Part shown: positions 36,468-44,431 of the stretch, piece after piece
Layout of the letters: each line of letters begins with the position of its first letter
How positions within the stretch are numbered: position 1 is the stretch's first letter
Assembly (NCBI RefSeq): GCF_000816185.1
Contig: NZ_CP007770.1
Coordinates: forward strand, 1,116,001-1,180,000
Reading direction: 5' to 3'
DNA: 64,000 nt
DNA from: Campylobacter insulaenigrae NCTC 12927
GTDB lineage: Bacteria > Campylobacterota > Campylobacteria > Campylobacterales > Campylobacteraceae
The notes under the pieces: model-generated
What the model saw: the letters and a program-made list of their open reading frames with translations, nothing else
The model's database searches: none
What the model was told of the DNA's origin: nothing
Translations under genes and position numbers: made by a program

Positions 36468-37467
36468 TTATTATTTCATCTTTTTTATAGTTTTTCTTAG
36501 CTATTTTATTAATATATTTTTCATATTTCATAGCACAAATTCCCCCACTACTTCTCTTAGCGCATAAATTTTCTTCGTTAAATCTTTCACCTTTTTTAAT
36601 ATCTTTATTAGCTACTAAAAATTTTCTAACTATTTTTAAATTTGACTTTTCGCTTTTACTAGTTTTTTTAATACCATCTCCAAAACTAAGTTCTAATTCT
36701 CTTATATTTTTACACAAAGCATATAATTCTTGAGGATCTAAACTAGCTAAGTGATCAGGCCCTTGCATATTTTTATCTAAAGTAAAATGTTTTTCTATAA
36801 CACAAGCCCCAAGAGCTACAGCAGCTAAGGAAATATGAATTCCCAAAGTATGATCAGAGTATCCAACATCAAGTTTAAAAGCATCTTTTAATGTTTGCAT
36901 GGCTTTTAAATTAACATCTTCAAAAGGCGTAGGATAAGCACTATTGCAATGTAATAATTTTATATTTTTTCTTTTTGTACCATATTTTACTAAGACATTA
37001 ATTGCTTCTTCAATCTCACCTAAACTACTCATACCTGTTGAAAGTATAATTTTTTTATTTAATTTTGCTATTTTTTTCAAATATATAAAATTAGTAATTT
37101 CTCCACTTGGAATTTTAAAAAAATCCAAATTAAAATCAGACAAAAGCTCGATGCTAGCTAAATCAAAAGGTGTGGATAAAAATTTAATATTATGTTTTTT
37201 GCAATGAGCAATCAAAATCTCATGAGCTTTTTTATCAAGCTCTAATTTTTCTATCATTTCAAGCTGACTTTCTTTATTATTTTGTGTATTATTGATTTGA
37301 TATTGAGCTTTTTTAGTATGGGCACAAACACAATCTTTTGCTATAAAACTTTGAAATTTCACATAATCAGCGCCAGCTTTTGCAGCAAGCTCTATGAGTT
37401 TTTTAGCTAAATTTATATCGCCATTATGATTAACTCCAGCTTCTGCTATGATAATAGTTTTTTTCAT
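36460..37467 (-). CDS. legI: Legionaminate synthase NeuB2/LegI
   Basis: 335 residues. TIM-barrel NeuB domain (IIIAEAGVNHNGDINLAKKLIELAAKAGADYVKFQ, FFKIPSGEITNFIYL, STGMSSLGEIEEA, LHCNSAYPTPFEDVNL, VGYSDHTLGIHI, IEKHFTLDKNMQGPDHLASLDPQEL) plus a C-terminal SAF domain (about 280-335). It condenses the 2,4-diacetamido sugar with phosphoenolpyruvate. It overlaps legG by 8 nt and the methyltransferase upstream by 4 nt. Confidence 0.92.
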   Translation of the reverse strand: MKKTIIIAEAGVNHNGDINLAKKLIELAAKAGADYVKFQSFIAKDCVCAHTKKAQYQINNTQNNKESQLEMIEKLELDKKAHEILIAHCKKHNIKFLSTPFDLASIELLSDFNLDFFKIPSGEITNFIYLKKIAKLNKKIILSTGMSSLGEIEEAINVLVKYGTKRKNIKLLHCNSAYPTPFEDVNLKAMQTLKDAFKLDVGYSDHTLGIHISLAAVALGACVIEKHFTLDKNMQGPDHLASLDPQELYALCKNIRELELSFGDGIKKTSKSEKSNLKIVRKFLVANKDIKKGERFNEENLCAKRSSGGICAMKYEKYINKIAKKNYKKDEIINE

Positions 37468-38135
37468 TCTTTAACACCTATATAAATATAATGATGGGCA
37501 CTTCCTTCATTTTCAAAATCAAAAATATTAATAGGATCATACTCGCCAAGATAAAGAGTTTTAAAGGGCTTAAAAAGTTCTTTTAAATCACAAGGGTCTT
37601 TAATAAAATTAATATAACTTTCCTCGTTTAACCTACCCTTTAAAACTACCTTTCTTAAATTTGTATTTTCACATTCGCTAGAATTTTTGTAATAATAATT
37701 TTTTTCACTCATCATAGTGGCAAAAATTATAGCTTCTTTATTTGCTAATTCATAAAATTCTTGAATATTTTCTTTTAAATTAGACAAATAATACAAACTT
37801 TGATTTGCAAATATAACATCTATTTTTTCATCAAAAAGGTGCTTAAAACTTGCATTTGGTTTTATTATATGCAAATTACCCCCCCCCAGTGATAACTTTT
37901 CCCAACTAGTTTTAACACTAGCTACTATATCTATACCAAAAGGATTAAACCCTTTATTTTTAAAATAAGCACAATGAACACCATTACCACAACCAAAATC
38001 AAGCAAATTCCCACTTGTTTTATTTAATTTGTATTTTAATACTCTTTCATAAAATCTTACAACATGACCATCAGGATGCAATACTCCATAACCTTTATCA
38101 TATTTTTCATTATAAGCTTTTAAAGATGAAATCAT
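37464..38135 (-). CDS. SAM-dependent methyltransferase, PtmH-like, phase-variable, ON as read
   Basis: 223 residues, class I methyltransferase. SAM-binding motif LLDFGCGNGVHCAYF near residues 44-58, acidic ID at the end of strand 2, and IDVIFANQSLYYLSN as motif for strands 4-5. A G9 tract at codons 83-86 (LGGGN) is in frame. The position between the amidotransferase and legI equals that of C. jejuni Cj1325 (ptmH), thought to methylate the acetamidino group of legionaminic acid; the target here is inference. Confidence 0.82.
   Translation of the reverse strand: MISSLKAYNEKYDKGYGVLHPDGHVVRFYERVLKYKLNKTSGNLLDFGCGNGVHCAYFKNKGFNPFGIDIVASVKTSWEKLSLGGGNLHIIKPNASFKHLFDEKIDVIFANQSLYYLSNLKENIQEFYELANKEAIIFATMMSEKNYYYKNSSECENTNLRKVVLKGRLNEESYINFIKDPCDLKELFKPFKTLYLGEYDPINIFDFENEGSAHHYIYIGVKE
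37879..37887 (-). repeat. Phase-variation tract G9 (C9 on +) in the PtmH-like methyltransferase, ON
   Basis: Nine G on the coding strand, in frame as read. A one-base slip would cut the protein at roughly residue 90. Confidence 0.9.
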
Positions 38136-38137
38136 AA

Positions 38138-39262
38138 CTATCCTTTTAATTCTTGTTTGAGTTTGTATTCGCCAAATTCATTTTTATAAAATAAGTCTAA
38201 ATTATAATGCTTTTGTACTATTGTATAAAATTTAGCTTTTGAAATTCCAACAAAAGAACAAAAATCTTCTATACATTTATTATCAAGTAAATGATCTTTT
38301 TTCTTAACTATTTTTATAGCTTCTTGCCTGCTTAAAAGCCCATATCTTACAAATCTTGCAGCATAATCACTCGCCATAGCATGTCCAAATTTTGGGTACT
38401 TCATCCAAGCATGAAGTATATAGCCTATACTATCTATTTGATCAAAATTTTCAGCACAATGGGTTCTATCCCACTCTCCATTTAAATCACAAAACCCTCT
38501 GCTCTTAGCAAAAATATAATTTTCATAAGAATTCCATTTAACAAAATAAGAAAGATAAATAGGATCTAATTTAGCAATATCATCTTTTTTTGGATTAAAA
38601 AATAATTGTAAATTTTCTCTACTTATATCATCATCAATAAATTCATCAATATCTAAATCGCTTGCTACTCCATTTAAGAAAATATCTTTAGCACTAGGAG
38701 TTTCTAAACTATCATTTCCACCATATTCATAGCTGACATTTTCTCCATAAACAAGTAAAGGAGTATTAAATTTTAAAGCCATTGCAAAAGGATAAGAATA
38801 TATAAGACGATCTATAAACCAAGTAGGTTTGCCATATCTTTCAAAAGTTTTCAAAGCAACTTTCTTTTGAGTTTTAATGTCTGGCTTTAAGCTAATAATA
38901 TGGCATTTAAATTCTTCAGATAAATTGCGAAGATTTTTTTTACCCGCTTGCGTCATAGTAAAATTATCTTCAACGCTAAATAAAATAGGATTCATGCCTA
39001 ATTTTTCTTTCATAATATGCACTTGAAAATGGCTATCTTTTCCACCGCTTACTGCTATAGCACAATCATATTCATATTTTCCATTCATATGTCTGTATTT
39101 ATCACAAAGTTTTTCCAATTCCTTAAATCTTGCCTTATAATCAATTTTTTCTTTATTTTTATGATTTACACAAGCACTACATATATTTTTGTCATTTTCA
39201 TCTTTAAAAAATTTAATACCAGGTCTAGTATCTGGCATAACACAATAATCACAATATTTCAT
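38138..39262 (-). CDS. ptmG: N-acetyl sugar amidotransferase PtmG/PseA type
   Basis: 374 residues. N-terminal Cys cluster KYCDYCVMPDTRPGI...NICSACVNH, a PP-loop ATPase motif AIAVSGGKDSHFQVHIM at about residues 68-84, then RFVRYGLLSRQEAIKIVKKKDH near the C-terminus. The family turns an acetamido group into acetamidino on nonulosonic acids. By position it matches C. jejuni PtmG for the legionaminate branch; PseA, its sister, serves pseudaminic acid. Start ATG 39262 lies within the end of the FemAB-like gene in one of its two readings. Confidence 0.87.
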   Translation of the reverse strand: MKYCDYCVMPDTRPGIKFFKDENDKNICSACVNHKNKEKIDYKARFKELEKLCDKYRHMNGKYEYDCAIAVSGGKDSHFQVHIMKEKLGMNPILFSVEDNFTMTQAGKKNLRNLSEEFKCHIISLKPDIKTQKKVALKTFERYGKPTWFIDRLIYSYPFAMALKFNTPLLVYGENVSYEYGGNDSLETPSAKDIFLNGVASDLDIDEFIDDDISRENLQLFFNPKKDDIAKLDPIYLSYFVKWNSYENYIFAKSRGFCDLNGEWDRTHCAENFDQIDSIGYILHAWMKYPKFGHAMASDYAARFVRYGLLSRQEAIKIVKKKDHLLDNKCIEDFCSFVGISKAKFYTIVQKHYNLDLFYKNEFGEYKLKQELKG

Positions 39263-40262
39263 TTTTACTCCACTTAAAGATCATAAAAATCACTTCTACC
39301 CCCCCCCTCATATCACGATATTTGAGAAAAAAATTATTTTTATAAGCTTTAGAAAGTTCATTATAGTTTAACTCATCAAAAATTATGCCACCTATATAAA
39401 AAAAGCCTTCAAGTGTTGAAAATTTTTGTTTAAAATAAAACAAATTATCATCATCTTTAACTCCACCACCAAGCAAAACAAAATCTATCCCTTTACTTGA
39501 ACAAATTTCAAAAGAATAATCAAGTAAAGCTGCATTTGCATTTTTTTCATTTTTATTTGCACTAAGATGATAATAAGCAAATCTTTTATCCAAGAAAAAA
39601 CTAGCATAAGCTAAAATTTCATCATTATAGTTTGCTTTTAAGACTAAATTTTGTTTGAAATTAAAAAGGTTTTTAAAATAATCACTACTAAAAAAATAAA
39701 ATTCACTAGCCTGATTTTTTGTCATAGTATCATCATAAAGTCTTTTAAAATCTTTAGCATCATTTATATCAACTATTGAAATTTCAAGTTCTTTTCTTGC
39801 TTTTTTTATGTAAGATCTTATTCTTGGGCTGTAATTTGCTCTAATTTGTTCTAAATCTTTATAAATTGGCACTATTACTATTTTTCTTTCTTTTTTGAAA
39901 AAATCAAACTTTATTTGATAAAAATTCAAATTTCTATCAAAAGGATGAAACCTTATAAAAAAGGCGATGATATTTTCTTGCAAAGCTCGTTGTTTTAAAT
40001 TTTTTAAAGCTCTATTTAAAAAGGCATAATCATCACTATTGCTATAAATTCCACCATAACCATAAGGACTTTGCAAATCAAAAAAAGGAGTATCTTGTAT
40101 GCTTTTTTTATTTGCTATGACTTTTAAAAAATTTTTATCTTCTTTATAAATAAATTTAAAAACTTCTCCATAAAGTTTTACATATTCTTTTTGAAAATAA
40201 ATATCTTCACTAAAATCATCACAAAAATGATCATTAAAATTTTCAAGTAAAATTTTACTCAT
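39249..40262 (-). CDS. FemAB/GNAT-type transferase with phase-variable C-terminus
   Basis: 337 residues as read from ATG 40262; that start overlaps the upstream methyltransferase stop by 8 nt, and an earlier ATG would overlap it by 65 nt. Features: SPYGYGGIY, FFIRFHPFD, YSPRIRSYIKKARK, LASYYHLSAN-like AYYHLSANKNEKNANAALLDYSFE, and LLGGGVKDDDNLFYFKQKFS. These fit the FemAB/GNAT superfamily used to add amino acids or acyl groups. A G9 tract at codons 319-321 is 16 codons from the end. The substrate is unknown; the setting suggests an N-acyl or aminoacyl group on the nonulosonate. Confidence 0.75.
   Translation of the reverse strand: MSKILLENFNDHFCDDFSEDIYFQKEYVKLYGEVFKFIYKEDKNFLKVIANKKSIQDTPFFDLQSPYGYGGIYSNSDDYAFLNRALKNLKQRALQENIIAFFIRFHPFDRNLNFYQIKFDFFKKERKIVIVPIYKDLEQIRANYSPRIRSYIKKARKELEISIVDINDAKDFKRLYDDTMTKNQASEFYFFSSDYFKNLFNFKQNLVLKANYNDEILAYASFFLDKRFAYYHLSANKNEKNANAALLDYSFEICSSKGIDFVLLGGGVKDDDNLFYFKQKFSTLEGFFYIGGIIFDELNYNELSKAYKNNFFLKYRDMRGGVEVIFMIFKWSKNEIL
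39299..39307 (-). repeat. G9 tract (C9 on +) at the 3' end of the FemAB-like gene, tail switch
   Basis: With G9 the protein ends VEVIFMIFKWSKNEIL and overlaps ptmG by 14 nt. With G10 it would end GGRSDFYDL just before the ptmG start. With G8 it stops at once. The correct tail is undecided. Confidence 0.85.
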
Positions 40263-40956
40263 TTTCCAAAACCTGATTTTTGATAATATCCCTCTCCGTA
40301 GGACTTTTTTCACCTTCAAAAATTAAAATTTCATCATTAATAATTTCATTATTTTTTAATGTCTGAGTATAAAAATTTATACATTTTAATTCTTTGTAAA
40401 GCTCTTTTAAACTTTTTTCATCGTCAAAACGCAAGGGACCCATTTTCACATAAATTCCATTAGTTGGCTCGAAAAAATCATCTTTATTTGCTTCATAGCC
40501 AAAAATTTGTTTTGATAAAGCGCTAGAATAAAATTTACCACCATTTTTAAGCTTTTTCATAGCTTTTTTAAAGATATTTTTTGATTTTTCTCTATCATTG
40601 CAACAAAGTGAAGCTACATCTATAATAGCATCAAAACTCTCATCTTCAAAATTATCTAATTTATCAATATAATCACCAATTTCAATTTGTTTGATTTTAT
40701 CACTTAAATTCTCATCTTCCATTCTAGCTTGAAAACGCTGTGCCCCTGTTTTACTCCACTCTATACCACTAACACTAAATCCTTCTTTTGCACAAAACCA
40801 TAAATTTGATCCTGTTCCAAAACCAAGTTCTAAAATATTTATCTTACTTCTATCTTGAGCATTATAAAAATTTCTTGCTATAAATCTTATAATACTTTCA
40901 CTTGGATATTTACCCCATTCTTTTTTAGAGAAAATTTGTTCCCATAAACAATTCAT
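40255..40956 (-). CDS. SAM-dependent methyltransferase, tandem copy 2
   Basis: 233 residues, class I methyltransferase. SAM site ILELGFGTGSNLWF near residue 42 and FDAIIDVASLCCNDREKSK. Residues about 4-110 are identical to those of the upstream copy because of a 318-bp perfect DNA repeat; after that the two proteins differ (here SALSKQIFGYEANKDDFFEPTNGIYVKMGPLRF). It is coupled to the upstream copy by ATGA and to the FemAB-like gene by an 8-nt overlap. The target is unknown; the C-terminal half, which usually carries specificity, is unique. Confidence 0.82.
   Translation of the reverse strand: MNCLWEQIFSKKEWGKYPSESIIRFIARNFYNAQDRSKINILELGFGTGSNLWFCAKEGFSVSGIEWSKTGAQRFQARMEDENLSDKIKQIEIGDYIDKLDNFEDESFDAIIDVASLCCNDREKSKNIFKKAMKKLKNGGKFYSSALSKQIFGYEANKDDFFEPTNGIYVKMGPLRFDDEKSLKELYKELKCINFYTQTLKNNEIINDEILIFEGEKSPTERDIIKNQVLENE
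40627..40944 (-). repeat. Perfect 318-bp direct repeat in the tandem methyltransferases (partner 41295-41612)
   Basis: Bases 40627-40944 and 41295-41612 read as identical (offset 668), with abrupt divergence on both sides. The repeat covers the whole N-terminal SAM-binding half. Confidence 0.92.
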
Positions 40957-41672
40957 ATTTTATACCCCTCAACTATAAAAAGTTCATTTAATTGTTTAAT
41001 TAAATTTTTTTGTATATGAATTTTTATGTCATTAATGCTATAAGTTGCACCTTTATAAAGCTCCTGTAAATCTTTTTCATCACAATATCTTATAACTCCA
41101 GTACAAGCATCACTTCCACTTGTAGGTTTTACCAAGTGATATCCTAAACTTTCATCTTTTTCAAAGCCATCATTATAAAGGCTGGGAGTTATAGAAAGAA
41201 ATTTACCACCTCTTTTAAGCTTTTTCATAGCTTTTTCTATTATGGTCTTAGTTTTATCAAAATCATTATAAGCTAAAGAATAATTATCAATCCAAGCATC
41301 AAAACTCTCATCTTCAAAATTATCTAATTTATCAATATAATCACCAATTTCAATTTGTTTGATTTTATCACTTAAATTCTCATCTTCCATTCTAGCTTGA
41401 AAACGCTGTGCCCCTGTTTTACTCCACTCTATACCACTAACACTAAATCCTTCTTTTGCACAAAACCATAAATTTGATCCTGTTCCAAAACCAAGTTCTA
41501 AAATATTTATCTTACTTCTATCTTGAGCATTATAAAAATTTCTTGCTATAAATCTTATAATACTTTCACTTGGATATTTACCCCATTCTTTTTTAGAGAA
41601 AATTTGTTCCCAAATTTCTTCATTACTTCCTAAATTATCTGAAATTTCTTCATTGCTAATATATTTTTTCAT
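40953..41672 (-). CDS. SAM-dependent methyltransferase, tandem copy 1
   Basis: 239 residues with the same SAM-binding half as copy 2 (ILELGFGTGSNLWF) and a different C-terminal half (SITPSLYNDGFEKDESLGYHLVKPTSGSDACTGVIRYCDEKDL). The first 17 codons are unique. In the collinear C. jejuni block the gene after legB is the aminotransferase legC; here the two methyltransferases occupy that place. The gap to legB is 54 bp. Confidence 0.82.
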   Translation of the reverse strand: MKKYISNEEISDNLGSNEEIWEQIFSKKEWGKYPSESIIRFIARNFYNAQDRSKINILELGFGTGSNLWFCAKEGFSVSGIEWSKTGAQRFQARMEDENLSDKIKQIEIGDYIDKLDNFEDESFDAWIDNYSLAYNDFDKTKTIIEKAMKKLKRGGKFLSITPSLYNDGFEKDESLGYHLVKPTSGSDACTGVIRYCDEKDLQELYKGATYSINDIKIHIQKNLIKQLNELFIVEGYKI

Positions 41673-41726
41673 ATTTCTCCTTCATTTTTTATCTTATATT
41701 ACAAATTAAATCTTGCCAGTAACATT

Positions 41727-42734
41727 TTAAACATTATAAATGTCACTTTTATATTTCTTTAAATTTAAAGGGTTACTAAACCAATTTATTGTTTCTTTTA
41801 AACCTTTTTCTATATCATATTTTGATGAAAAATCTGTAAGAGTTTTTATCTTTATATTATCACAGCAAAGTCTAAACACTTCGCTATTTTTAGGTCTTAT
41901 TCTCTCATTTTCTATAATAAATTCCACATTAGATTTCATAAGCTTTTTAATAAGTTCTAAGGTATCTTTGATACTAATTTCATGGTTTGATCCTATATTT
42001 ACAACTTCTCCAATGGCTTTTTGGCATTGAGATAATTTTATAAAACCTAAACAAGTATCTTTAACATAATTAAAATCTCTTGTAGGAGAAACATCGCCTA
42101 GTTTAATCTGTTTTATCCCATTTGCAATTTGCGTAATAATAGTAGGTATAACAGCTCTTGCACTTTGTCTTGGCCCATAAGTATTAAAAGGTCTTGCTAT
42201 AACAAGTGGAAGATTAAAAGCATTATAAAAACTCATAGCGATGGCATCAGCACCTATTTTACTTGCTGAATATGGACTTTGAGCTTGCAAAGGGTGCTTT
42301 TCATCTATGGGTACATACAAAGCTGTGCCATAAACTTCACTGGTACTAGTATGAATAACACGCTTTACTCCATTTTCAAGCGCACTTTGACAAATATTTA
42401 ATGTACCTTTTACATTAACATCCACATAACTATCAGGAGCAACATAAGAAAAAGGTATAGCTATCAAAGCAGCTAAATGAAAAATAACTTCCACATCTTT
42501 AGTGATATGTTTGCAAAAATGCGGATCCCTAATATCTCCACAAATAACTTCTATATCCTTTAAACACTCTACATCTTCAAGCCAACCCCAATGATTAAAA
42601 GAATTATATTGACTTAAAGCTTGAATTTTATAATCATAAAAACAAGACTTCTCATTTTTACTTTCTTTATAAAGCATTTCAACCAAATGAGATCCTATAA
42701 AACCATCAGCACCTGTAACTAGTATTTTTTTCAT
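41727..42734 (-). CDS. legB: NDP-GlcNAc 4,6-dehydratase LegB
   Basis: 335 residues, extended SDR. ILVTGADGFIGSHLVEML at the N-terminus, HLAALIAIPFSYVAPDSYVDVN, HTSTSEVYGTALYVPIDEKHPLQAQSPYSASK with the YxxxK pair, and ARPFNTYGPRQSARAVIPTII. It closely resembles the C. jejuni GDP-GlcNAc 4,6-dehydratase that starts the sugar-modifying part of legionaminate synthesis. Start ATG 42734 has AGGA 5 nt before it; a GTG one codon earlier is possible. It is the first gene of the long minus-strand unit. Confidence 0.92.
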   Translation of the reverse strand: MKKILVTGADGFIGSHLVEMLYKESKNEKSCFYDYKIQALSQYNSFNHWGWLEDVECLKDIEVICGDIRDPHFCKHITKDVEVIFHLAALIAIPFSYVAPDSYVDVNVKGTLNICQSALENGVKRVIHTSTSEVYGTALYVPIDEKHPLQAQSPYSASKIGADAIAMSFYNAFNLPLVIARPFNTYGPRQSARAVIPTIITQIANGIKQIKLGDVSPTRDFNYVKDTCLGFIKLSQCQKAIGEVVNIGSNHEISIKDTLELIKKLMKSNVEFIIENERIRPKNSEVFRLCCDNIKIKTLTDFSSKYDIEKGLKETINWFSNPLNLKKYKSDIYNV

Positions 42735-42820
42735 CACTTTCCTAATTTTTAATAAATAAGTTAAAATAATACCATTTATATAAACAATATCGAAATTTAA
42801 ATATTATAATAAAGGTACAA
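42735..42820. promoter_or_regulatory. Divergent promoter region between legB and the cgtB-like gene
   Basis: 86 bp of A/T-rich sequence. A TATTAT -10 for legB lies on the minus strand (42766-42771). On the plus strand TATAAT sits at 42805-42810, immediately before the AAAGG ribosome-binding site, so it is too close to be certain. No other promoter is evident for the 16-gene unit that starts at legB. Confidence 0.4.
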
Positions 42821-43633
42821 ATGCCTCAAATTTCAATCATACTTCCTACTTATAATGTAGAAAAATATATAGCAAGAGCCTTAGAAAGCTGTATTAATCA
42901 AACTTTTAAAGATATAGAGATAATTGTGGTTGATGACCTTGGAAATGATAAAAGTATAGATATAGCTAAAGAATATGCTAGTAAAGATGATAGAATAAAA
43001 ATCATACATAATGAAGAGAATTTAGGAACCTTTGCTAGTAGAAACATCGGGGTATTAAATTCTAAATCTGATTATATAATGTTTTTAGATCCTGATGATT
43101 ATTTAGAGCTTAATGCTTGTGAGCTTGGGCTTGAAAAAATCAAAAATGTAGATATAGTGTTGTTTGATGCATATGTCCATAGAGTAAAATTTAAGAAATT
43201 TTATAGATTTAAGCAAGATGAATTTTTTAAAAAAGATAAATTTTTGGAATTTTTACTTGGGCAAAAACATTTTTGTTGGAGTGTTTGGGCAAAAATTTAT
43301 AAAAAAGAATTGATTTTAAAAAATTTTGAATATCTTAACTTTAAAGAAGATCTTTGCTATGGAGAAGATATACTTTTTAACTATATAAATTTTATGCTTT
43401 GTGAAAAATTTTTTATATCTAAAGAATGCATTTATCATTATGAATTTAACGAAAATGGAAGATATGAAAATAAAAATAAAGAAATTTTGTGGCAAAATTA
43501 TAAAGATAAAAAAAGAAGTTTAGAACTTATAAAAAATTTATCTTTTAATTTTAAAAAAAATGACTTTCATAACATTTTATTACAAATATTACAAAGAGAA
43601 AACGATAATCTACAACAAAGAATTGAAAAATAA
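42821..43633 (+). CDS. GT2 glycosyltransferase, CgtB/WlaN-like (beta-1,3-galactosyltransferase candidate)
   Basis: 270 residues, GT-A fold. SIILPTYNVEKYIARALESCINQTFKDIEIIVVDD at the N-terminus and the metal-binding DPDD in YIMFLDPDDYLELNACE. The first 100 residues are very similar to C. jejuni CgtB/WlaN, which adds galactose to GalNAc in ganglioside-like LOS. The C-terminal half is more distant and the protein is about 30 residues shorter, so the exact sugar is uncertain. It is transcribed opposite to its neighbours, and its 3' end overlaps the broken O-acetyltransferase by 24 bp. Confidence 0.82.
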   Translation: MPQISIILPTYNVEKYIARALESCINQTFKDIEIIVVDDLGNDKSIDIAKEYASKDDRIKIIHNEENLGTFASRNIGVLNSKSDYIMFLDPDDYLELNACELGLEKIKNVDIVLFDAYVHRVKFKKFYRFKQDEFFKKDKFLEFLLGQKHFCWSVWAKIYKKELILKNFEYLNFKEDLCYGEDILFNYINFMLCEKFFISKECIYHYEFNENGRYENKNKEILWQNYKDKKRSLELIKNLSFNFKKNDFHNILLQILQRENDNLQQRIEK

Positions 43634-44431
43634 AAATTTTCTTTTATTTAAAGCCAATAAATCTTTAAAATAAAGTTTTTTAGGATTATAAATTTGTATA
43701 TTATTTTTTATAATTTTTTCTTCTAATGCATCTAAATAGTGATTGATTGGAATATTTAATCAATATCATTAAAATCCGCAAAATGATAATTCCACCATTT
43801 AATTTTCAAAAGTCTTTCTATGGTTTTATCATCAAATCGATAACGTATAATTTTAGCTGGGACACCTGCTACTATAGCGTATGCTGGGACATCTTTGGTC
43901 ACAACAGAACGTTGGCCGATAACACACCCAGTTTCTAAGGTAATGCCTTGTTTTAATAAAACATCTTTTCCTATCCATACGTCATTTTGTATATTTAATT
44001 TTTGAATTGATGAGCTTAGATTGTGCGGCTTAACAGAAAAAATTTTATTAATTTGTTTCAAACTAGCATCATTAATAAAACTATGATTTGTCTCATAAGT
44101 AAAACTTGCTGTGCTAATTCTATCTAAAGGATGCTGAAAATTAAACATACTTACTCCATCAGCTATAGAACAATATCTTCCAACTTCCGTGTAATGAGGT
44201 AAAAAAGATCCGCTAAAAGAAAAAGATCCCACGGAATGAAAGATATTGCTAAATTTAAAAGCACAATACTCTTCTAACCCCCTCCCCATGATCTATTTTA
44301 GGAACGAATATTTTATCCCTTAATTTTAATCTTGAAAATTTTTTCCTATTTTTAACATAGGTATTGGTATAAATATTATATTCTTGTAATATTTTTAATA
44401 TCGCTTGATTACATTTTAATTCGACTGACAT
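43610..44431 (-). pseudogene. Sialate O-acetyltransferase (SOAT, LOS orf11 type), broken by two frameshifts
   Basis: Three consecutive frames together spell one protein of about 273 residues. Part 1 is ATG 44431 to about 44280 ([19 protein letters not shown] ... FVPKIDHGEG). Part 2 is 44289-43756, a left-handed beta-helix acetyltransferase (EVGRYCSIADGVSMFNFQHP, NDVWIGKDVLLKQGITLETG, YAIVAGVPAKIIRYRF). Part 3 is 43757-43610 (INHYLDALEEKIIKNN, NPKKLYFKDLL). The first break is at the interrupted G run 44278-44287 (one G too many); the second is a missing T near 43757. The middle frame alone could start at ATG 44289. Known SOAT acetylates the terminal alpha-2,8 sialic acid of LOS. neuA ends 16 bp inside its start. 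Confidence 0.82.

Noticed and set aside
43756-44289. Annotating a complete short acetyltransferase of 177 residues
   Set aside because: Coding sequence typical of the SOAT N- and C-termini continues on both sides in other frames, so the stretch is the middle of a broken gene.
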